64,000 bases of DNA. Source: Hawksworthiomyces lignivorus. Its lineage: Eukaryota; Ascomycota; Sordariomycetes; Ophiostomatales; Ophiostomataceae. Below are positions 56,723-64,000 of this stretch, in pieces. Under the pieces are notes generated by a model. It made no database searches. It was not told the origin of the DNA and worked only from the letters and a program-made list of their open reading frames with translations. Numbering within the stretch: position 1 is the first letter of the stretch; the number at the start of each line of letters is the position of its first letter. The position numbers and the translations under genes were made by a program. The stretch spans positions 1 through 64,000 of the forward strand of contig NTMA01000068.1 of NCBI GenBank assembly GCA_002917075.1, written 5' to 3'.

Positions 56723-58887
56723 AATGGATATTGAATAGAGTTGTAGATTCAAGAATAACAGTAGAAAACAGACTAAATGTGCTCGGACAGATGTCAAGAT
56801 ACGACAGATCGAGTTGCCGTACCTGGTTTGCCTTCTCGATATAAACTAGATCCTTTACATCCGGATCTTTGGTAGCTTTTATATTTGTGTCTATCGCTTT
56901 CTACTTTACCTCATCCTGCCATCTAAAATCTAGAAGCGTTTGGCATGTCTTCCATGAACTTTCTACAAAGGTTGAGCACGTGTGCTGTATTATTGGGTCA
57001 TCACAGATGGCAGTTCTCAGCTGTATGCGGAATCAGCAAATATAAGCGCCCGGAGCGGCTCGTCTTGCGCAAGTCTTTCAGCTTGCCTTGACCTGCGAGT
57101 ATATCAATAAATATGTGAGCATACGACGCACATATGCGTCCGCCTGCTTTTGTCATATTGTCTCTTTCGGTCATCTTTTCTGGAAGGCAGCCTAGTAGAG
57201 TTCGTTAGTAGACCGTGAGCTAAATAGTGCAATGGCCATCGGCGATTATCAAAAAGGTATAGAAACAAGCTTCTGTGGCCATCGGTATCCATAAGAGGAA
57301 ACGGCCACGGCAATTGAGGGGAGACTGATGTGCGCCCGGGGGGAGCGATCTGCGCGTTATATTCTAAGTTATTTATCTAAAGAGTTGTCCACGTGCTAAG
57401 ACCTTTGGCTTTGTTTACTTTTTCTTGCATCCTGTGGCTTTAAACTATTGATTCTCTGATCAGACAAGGGATGTCATGTTTCTCCCACCTGTTCATAGCT
57501 TTGTCGCGATCCACACTTTAGTCTGTTTCTACTGTTTTAGATTTGCATGCAACCCTTAATTACGCCATACTTGCTTTTCCCAATTTATTTGTGACACGTG
57601 CTCACGAAAACACAACAAAAGCCCCAGAAGCCCCAGAGCAAAAACTCCCAGCCCTTCCTTTTCTATGTCGACTGAAGCATGACAAGCTGCGACCTCATAG
57701 AGACACTCATGATGGGGACATTCGATGATTTTGTCTCTCTTAGCGGTGTACCACCGACAACAAATTGGCCACCCCTGCTTGCTCCGCTTCGAGTGATAAA
57801 TGCATATCCGCGCGGAGCGCACAATAGTGCGAGAAAATGCATCACAGGGCAAACTATAATCAGTGCTTTGCGCTAGATACTTAGACCTGCTCTGTGTTGT
57901 TCTCCTCGCGGAGAAATTTGTGTCCGCGAGCGCCATGCCACCAGACGTAGTCTAGGGGCTGCGGAGACGGCTTTGACTAGATAGGCACGACACTGTTTCT
58001 TCTTCAAACAAATTTTTTTTCTTTTTTGAATGTATGCAGTTTGTGAAGAAACAGACTCCAGCAGTTCACTTCCAGTCCATTCCATCTCCCAGTCCTTTTA
58101 ACGGAGCTCTTGCAATAGTGAATCTGTGGAAGTTAGAATTGTGCCCTGAAAGGCCTGCATTGTGTGCCTATGTACTGTATTTATGGCAGATATATCGGGT
58201 ACCTAGATTCCCCATACTTGGCAACCGCTTGGCCAAGATAGGGCTTCGGTGACTGCCGAGACGGCCTGTGTCGTACGCAGGTACGTGCTCCACCCCCTAA
58301 TTCTGGCCCCCAACAATGCTATCAACAAGCCGGAAAATTAGCGGCTGGGAGTGGGGCTACAGAATTGCACCAGTCTGGCACTCTAGTTATCTCGCCCAGG
58401 TCTTGTCCCGCCTTTTCCGTACTGCTGAGCATTGTCCGGCAGCGCTGGATTTTTAGTTCCGCAGGTCATCTTTGACAAAGATATTATCTAATGATCGTCT
58501 GGGCGAATCTAGACTATGATGGCGCGTCTAAGTCCTTTTAATCTCTTAAAGCGCATTAAAGCACAAGCGGGTTTTGCTCTAACTTCGCTCATGACAAGTA
58601 TCAATTATACCTTAAAATTCTACATATCTTGAACAAATCCGAGATTAAACAACTTGGGCGAAAAAGGACACTTCAATCCAGACAATGTCTTTGCATTGTT
58701 TTGTTGAAGTATTTCAAGTCGGTGAAGACATATGTTGCCTCTAGTTTAGGAGTTAAAGAATCCACAGCAAACAGGATGGCAATGCAACCACTTTGAGCTT
58801 TCTTTTTTTTTTTTTTTTTTTTTTGGCACCAACGTACAGTAGCTAACATGCAGCACTATTTATGCCCCTTTCCGGTTGCTTCGGCAC
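56723..58887. other. 2.2-kb gene-free region
   Basis: No supported gene. Frames of up to 126 codons (for example 57556-57936, minus) lack domains and splice support. A T22 tract (58803-58824) lies just beyond the regulator's stop, in its presumed 3' UTR. Confidence 0.5.
58803..58824 (+). repeat. T22 tract (poly-A on the regulator's strand)
   Basis: A 22-base T run lies 64 bp past the stop of the minus-strand regulator, so on that strand it is an A22 run in the 3' flank. It could be a polyadenylation-associated tract or the trace of a retroposed poly-A. Confidence 0.8.
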
Positions 58888-60629
58888 TCACCATTCTTGC
58901 TGGAGCTCAGATGCCAGACCGCTGACGCGCCAACCTACTCTCTCGATGCAATCTAGACACGCCAGTAGCTTTCTCTGCTGATCTGGATGCGTCATTCGCC
59001 GCGCAGTGAGTGCGAGAGCCGCAATCATGCAAGGGTCCCAGCACCCGCTCGTACTACTAAGGGCGATGCCGCACACGCGGCGAGCATGCCAGAGGGCCGG
59101 TTTGCGTGTCTGCTGTGCATCTTGGTTGGTCTTGCTCGGCAAAGACTGGTATTGACTTGGGCGGTGGGTCAAAAGAACAAACATGGCTGTATGGTACAGC
59201 ATATTTGCGCAGGCGCCCGCCTCGGATGTGTGGAGGATAGCGGGGAATGTTCCCGGCGGCCCCTCCCTCTCGACTAGGGACTGGAGGTCCTGCGGCCGAG
59301 CAGAGTACCACGCATCAAGCTCGTCCAAATATGTCTTCCATAGATTGATCCAATCTTCCTGACGCAAGGGCTGAGTGGCAGTAGGGTCATCAAGGGCTGC
59401 CTGCTCCGGTGCCTTGAAGCACAGCTTAGCAACATCGCAGAGAAGAGCAACGCAGCGGAGAGATGCTTTCATAGTCAAGAAGGCATCACGTCTTTCATTT
59501 TCTGGCGGTCCGAATTCTTCTATCGCGTCCCAGATGGTTCCTGAATATATTGTTGGGGCTGTCTCACGCATCAAAGAATGTGCAACTTCTATGCGTTCAG
59601 ATTAGTCTTGAACTAGGACCAATACTCTTATTTCACAATGGCTATGGGCAAAACAAGACAATTTACCTAGCCGCATCATAAGTGCGCTAACGCAAAGAAA
59701 TATCTGTCGGTGAACTGCATCGTCAAAGCTGTACATCAAAAAGTCTGGCGTAACCCCGGCCCATGAGAATATACTTTCCCAAGTCTTTGGAACAGCTGCA
59801 ACAAATGACTGCGCCTTCAGGAATATGAAGCTGGTCATGAGTTGGAGAGCTTGAATAGCGGGTACGTGGGGCATCTTGTTGACACCCTCAATACTGCCGC
59901 TTTTTTCTAGCTCAGACTGAGAAGATATAGCTGATAATTGAATTAGTGTGTCAAGCACTGAAGGTGTCTCAATCGCGAACCGGGCAACAAGCCTAGTGTA
60001 CGTCTTTTCAGGGTCGAGTATGTCCAGCTTAAGAAAGTTAGAGGTAAAGTGCTATTCGACAGATGTCTACATCTGGGGTGTTGCCAAGAGCGGACTGGAA
60101 AACAACTAACCCAAGGAGACACATGGTGATGGTAATGGATTAAGTGGATGAAGACATCTTTAGAAGAGCCATTGCTGTGAGCATCACTAAGTAATGATTC
60201 GCTGTTAGAATCAAGATTGATGAAAGGTTGACGTCTGATGGCAAGGGAGTCTTTAGCCAACGGGCCCAAAGATTTTGCCTCCGAATATGCGGCAGCTCCA
60301 GGTGGAGGATCTTCAATCGATTCTAGGCTGTGGGAAGCGTTTATGCCAGTATTGCGGAAATGCAGCTGCTTTGCGTATTTGCATTGGACGCCAGCTGTTA
60401 GGCAACGCGCGCATTCTGGTTTCCCCTCGTCGCCTGTATCGTACGGAAGCATGTCAGTAACACATAACCCTAGAAATTGACCAAGGAACCGAAGCCAAGG
60501 GACAGTACATTTACGGTGCTGCGCCCGACAACGGTGACATCCGAGGCGAGTCCGAGTGCGACGCATATCTGGTGCTTGCGGTTGCGTTAGTTGTCTAGTC
60601 GGCCTGTCGCATCTCCCCGAATCGTCCAT
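58888..60629 (-). CDS. Zn(II)2Cys6 transcription factor, Fungal_trans_2 type
   Basis: Four exons, 60509-60629, 60111-60433, 59667-60027 and 58888-59588 (complement), encode 501 residues. The first intron falls at the third zinc-cluster cysteine, and splicing yields the canonical CHRCRAQHRKC then CARCLTAGVQC with spacing 2-6-6-2-6. The stretch HYHHHVSPW-LDILDPEKTY after the second intron is the signature start of the Fungal_trans_2 regulatory domain. The rest is helical. The stop codon overlaps a GTGAGT string, so a further 3' intron was considered, but no sensible exon follows. The gene is divergent from the oxidoreductase at 61053 across a 423-bp shared promoter, so it is a likely regulator of that gene by position (inference). 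Confidence 0.87.
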
Positions 60630-61052
60630 GATGAAATGCAGTAAATGGACATCAATGTTAAATAAGCCGAGAGAGCTTGGATCGCAGTGAGAGCAGTCCC
60701 GAAAGAAGTCTAAAAGAGATCAGTCAGCGTGAATCCCATAGTGGGTCTCAAAAGCCGCGCCACCGTAACATTTATAAGCTTAACCGCATTCTGGTGGCTA
60801 AGTATTCCGCTTTGGGAATATATAACCGCATCGCGCACACTATCATCAGAAGAGATCTGTTTCTAGAGCTTCAAGAACGGACCCCTAGGGAAAATCCTTT
60901 GTAATTCATCAGCCACGTAGTGAATATAGTATTGCGTTATTATGACCAGATGGGGTATAAAACCTTTCTTGCAAGCCGCTCCTCATTATTCGTATAGACA
61001 GTAGACAGGCATAGCATCATATTTCACTTAAACAGAGAAGCACAAACGAATC
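60630..61052. promoter_or_regulatory. Shared bidirectional promoter of regulator and oxidoreductase
   Basis: The 423-bp region lies between divergent start codons. TATAAAA at 60956-60962, about 91 bp before the oxidoreductase ATG, is a good TATA box for the rightward gene. I could not define a regulator-binding repeat. Confidence 0.6.
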
Positions 61053-62204
61053 ATGGCCACAAGCACGCCTTCTACGACAAGAGGTTGGCAGCTACGTGGG
61101 TTGAGCAAAGAGCATGGAGTGGACACTCTCGTCTGGAACGAGTCACTGCCGCTGCGCAAACTAGGTCCAAGCGACGTACTCGTTAAGCTTCACGCAGCAG
61201 CGATGAATTACCGCGATATTGCGAGTAAGTACGGTCTTTGCGGAAAATAATGGCGCAAACTCTTTTTCTATTGGCCTAGGCTCACTCTCTTCTTAGTAAC
61301 CAACGGCACATATCCTCTGCCCTCCAATGACGGTGTCGTGCCTGGAGCAGATGGCGCCGGAGAGGTTGTTGCAGTCGGCGAGCGCGTCAGTCGATTCCGC
61401 CCGGGTGACAAAGTTCTTCCCTACATCTATCAGACCGGATACTTTTCTGGAACGATGCCTTCCGTCGAGGGAGAAACTGAGACACTCGGGAGCACCATTG
61501 ACGGCACCTTCCGCGAGTACGGCGTCTTTGATCAAGAAATCTTGGTGTCTATGCCCGCGGCACTGAGTTACGAGGAGGGAGCAGCTATCATGGGCTGTTA
61601 CACCACGGCATGGAACTGCCTCATGGGCGGGGCCAGCCCTCTGCGCCCAGGCGACAGCGTCTTGCTGCAGGGTACTGGCGCCACGAGCATCGCTGCGCTG
61701 CAGCTTGCCGTGGCGGCGGGAGCGTCCGTCGTCGCTATCACGTCATCTGACGAAAAGGCAGCAGTGCTGGAAAAGCTTGGCGCCGCGCATGTCGTGAACT
61801 ACAAGCGTATCTCGGAATGGGGTGCAGCGGCAAAGAAGCTGTCGCCTAAGGGCCTCGGATGCTCACATGTCATCGATGTCGTAGGGAGTCAAGCTTCGTT
61901 CACCCAGTCGCTTGAGGCCGTGTCGCGGGGCGGTGAGATTGAGGTTGTCGGCTTTCTGGAGGCAGGCACAAATGCGAGCCAAGGCGGCCCCACGCTCCTT
62001 GACACGATTTTGAAGTACTGCACTGTACGCGGCATACTCTGCGGCAGCCGCCAGCAGTTTGAGGAGGTGGTCCACATGATTGAGTCTACTGGTATTGTAC
62101 CTTTTATTGATAGCCGCAGCTTTGAACTGACCGACTTGAAGACGGCTTATCAATATGTGGAGGGTCAAAACCACATAGGAAAAGTAGTTATCAAAATCGC
62201 CTAG
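61053..62204 (+). CDS. Medium-chain NAD(P)H-dependent oxidoreductase (quinone reductase/zinc-less ADH-like)
   Basis: Two exons, 61053-61224 and 61297-62204, encode 359 residues; the 72-nt intron has a GTAAGT donor and splicing gives NYRDIAITNGTYPLP. Visible MDR features are NYRD, VPGADGAGEVVAVG, RPGDKVLPY, the dinucleotide-binding GTGATSIAALQLA, then VVAITSSDEKAAVL. The structural zinc lobe with four cysteines is absent, as in NADPH quinone reductases and many fungal zinc-binding-domain-labelled oxidoreductases. The substrate cannot be read from the sequence. No signal peptide; a cytosolic location is expected. The neighbour at 58888 is its likely regulator. It is convergent with the gene ending at 62303, 98 bp apart. 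Confidence 0.9.
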
Positions 62205-62302
62205 GGCTGATATGAGGACTAGGTACTCTGAATTCGATTTGTAACGCAGTATAGCTTATCGCTCATTAATTCATATTCCTTTATAATCTCGCTCCCGAAC
62301 AC

Positions 62303-62953
62303 CTAAAGATGGACTTTGACAAATTCCCACAGTGTGCCTCCGTCTTTTTGTGCAAAAACTCCGCTGCCATCCGGTCGGGCAGATACCTGCCACTTCTGCC
62401 ACCAATGTAGGGTCTGTATCCAGAAATAACCGTCTCGTTTGACGCACGACAAGTTCTCCCATTTATCTTGATAGGGAAGTCTAACGTAGAAGTCCCACCA
62501 CATATCATGACCTAAAAATCCCCCACTTTCAATATTTTGAAAGTCTTGGAAACCGTCCCTCTCATTACAGAGCCACTGCCAGCGTGTAGGGACCACGTCA
62601 GAGTCTATCGTACTGAGGTCTTCGAGACAAAGACAGCCTCTGGTGCATGCTAAAGCGCGGTTTTTCAGAATGTCGGCAATAAGAAATACATCGCCGGCGC
62701 GTGGTTCGGACCTACGCGTCACGACGAGCGGTCCGAGAAGATCCAATGTATCACGGAGCTGGATATTGGCTGAAGTTGCCGCGCTACTACTTGCGGATGA
62801 GGTCAAGTGTGTCTCAGATGGGTGCAGCCAATCGTGTACCGCTACATCGTCTTCTGGTGTCATCGTACTAGTGGTAGGCGTAGAGACACCATCTCCGGAT
62901 GAGGAGGTCGTCGCATTTGACGCGGTATCGGGCGCATTTGTGGTAATAGCCAT
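62303..62953 (-). CDS. Small conserved fungal protein, beta-rich, unknown function
   Basis: A single exon encodes 216 residues. The N-terminal 60 residues are Ser/Thr/Ala-rich and probably disordered. The C-terminal half has RWQWLCNERDGFQDF, ESGGFLGHDMWWDF, VKRDGYFWIQTLHWW and GGTLWEFVKV. Spacing of these Trp/Phe and LGHD blocks matches a family of short ascomycete proteins often duplicated and clustered, with a beta-trefoil-like look. Domain identity and function are unknown to me. No signal peptide and no membrane segment. The coding frame is intact. Confidence 0.75.
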   Translation of the reverse strand: MAITTNAPDTASNATTSSSGDGVSTPTTSTMTPEDDVAVHDWLHPSETHLTSSASSSAATSANIQLRDTLDLLGPLVVTRRSEPRAGDVFLIADILKNRALACTRGCLCLEDLSTIDSDVVPTRWQWLCNERDGFQDFQNIESGGFLGHDMWWDFYVRLPYQDKWENLSCVKRDGYFWIQTLHWWQKWQVSARPDGSGVFAQKDGGTLWEFVKVHL

Positions 62954-64000
62954 GCAGAAGGCGACACGATGCTGTGCGCCTGCAGTTTCCCAGGAGTGAA
63001 TGTTGCATGCTTGCAGAATGTGATGGAACTTTGAGATAACGAGTGGAAAACGCTTCTGATGTTACTATTGGCCCAGCCGGTCATTTTGTTAACTGGCAAA
63101 ATCCACGTGAATATGTTGGGGGCCGATTCTGCGGCTTGGCTACACGAATCTCATTTTCTCCACTGCCCAAAATTAGAATTTTGCAGGTCCTAGCCTCTTC
63201 GAAGCTCTTGCATCTTGTAATCTCGGAATACCACAGTTGTTACATTCACCCTAGAATTTTGTAGACCATAGTCCATGCCGCGTATCTTGTTTCAGCGAGG
63301 GAGATGTAGTTCTTTCCAAGTTTGAGCCCCAGCAGCCAGCAAAAGCGGACACATTTACCTGGCAAAACTCGTCATCTCATTCCTATGCCCACTCGCATTT
63401 CCACTTTTGTATGCGCAATTCCACATAATGGGGGAACTCGAAGTAGAATTTACGTTTCTGAAAACCATAGAGCTATAAATGTTGTTGTTAGCGACTTGTT
63501 TAGGAAAACTCATATTTGCGGTGGACTCAGGCTGCGCCACCAAAGGGCGAGAAGCAAGAACGAGATTCAGTTGGGGTGGAAGCTGCCGAATTTCTGGTAC
63601 ACTTCTACCTCACAGCTTGTGTTCCGCTCTCCCGTTAAAGATTACTCTATCAATCAATAATTGGCAAGGGATGCGGCTTACAAGCTGAAGAATCTCACCT
63701 GCCAATCATGGGCACCCCATGCTATCATTGTGGCAGTTCGATAAATTATCACATTCCTATTTTCAACAGTACTTTCGCACCTCTAGCAACGTTCTGGATA
63801 TACCAAGCAATGCGGATCGTAGGTTTGTATTCGTCTTGTTAGGCATATGATGGGAAACGTCCTGGCCATTCCATCTACGCTGTCAAATTCCTCCCGTAGT
63901 TAATCCTCTTCCATTTTCATATCTCCAATGGGTTTGTATATATCACGGTTGTATATTATGTTGAAGTAACAAGAAACTTTGTTACGAGCATATGCGAAGA
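62954..64000. other. Right end of window, no supported gene
   Basis: About 1 kb. The left part is the promoter of the small conserved protein. A 112-codon frame at 63322-63660 (plus) has no recognised features or splice context. A gene beginning beyond the window cannot be excluded. Confidence 0.5.

Noticed and set aside
58803..58888. An additional 3' intron and exon for the regulator, because its stop overlaps GTGAGT
   Set aside because: All downstream AG sites lead into poly-lysine or immediate stops, so termination at 58888 is more sensible.

Overview
This window is nuclear DNA from a filamentous ascomycete (Pezizomycotina; a Sordariomycete is my best guess, from gene families and style rather than any marker). 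Genes carry short GT-AG introns, mostly 50-95 nt, with CTAAC/CTGAC-type branch sites. Promoters and leaders are rich in C/T and poly-T. The families are typical of moulds: Zn2Cys6 regulators, a PTH11-like rhodopsin-domain protein, an SRPK-like kinase, a hybrid histidine kinase, a 14-TM MFS transporter, NmrA-like proteins, INO80 and Arb1. All exon joins were derived by hand from splice signals and checked for frame and divisibility by three.

The left and central part (about 2-45 kb) is mostly ordinary and well preserved. In order it holds a fungal rhodopsin-domain membrane protein, a lipid-droplet hydrolase (LDAH family), a 3.6-kb gene-free stretch, a Git3/cAMP-receptor-like GPCR, an SRPK-like kinase, an MFS transporter convergent with a Zn2Cys6 regulator, a PAS hybrid histidine kinase, a conserved secreted protein, the ABC-F ribosome-biogenesis ATPase Arb1, the INO80 remodeller, an intron-containing tRNA-Leu(UAG), a promethin-like lipid-droplet protein and an NmrA-like oxidoreductase. 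Several are signalling components, but nothing ties them into one cluster. LDAH and promethin are both lipid-droplet proteins but lie almost 40 kb apart.

The right part (about 45-64 kb) looks like an accessory region. It has long AT-rich gene-poor tracts, a near-identical 189-bp duplication whose second copy abuts the only ambiguous base (N at 47776), a proline-rich gene fragment with one premature stop, a decayed NmrA-like gene with three in-frame stops, and remnants resembling transposon debris. Intact genes among these are an FMN-dependent alpha-hydroxy-acid oxidase, the iron permease FTR1 (without a neighbouring ferroxidase), a secreted CYTH-like protein, a Zn2Cys6/Fungal_trans_2 regulator divergent from an MDR-type NADPH oxidoreductase, and a small conserved fungal protein.

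The observations I rate highest are a possible 45-nt in-frame intron inside the zinc cluster of the regulator at 18860-21365, the unrecognised proline-rich gene remnant tied to the 189-bp duplication, and the secreted CYTH-like protein. I found no CRISPR arrays, rRNA genes, secondary-metabolite backbone genes or intact transposons.
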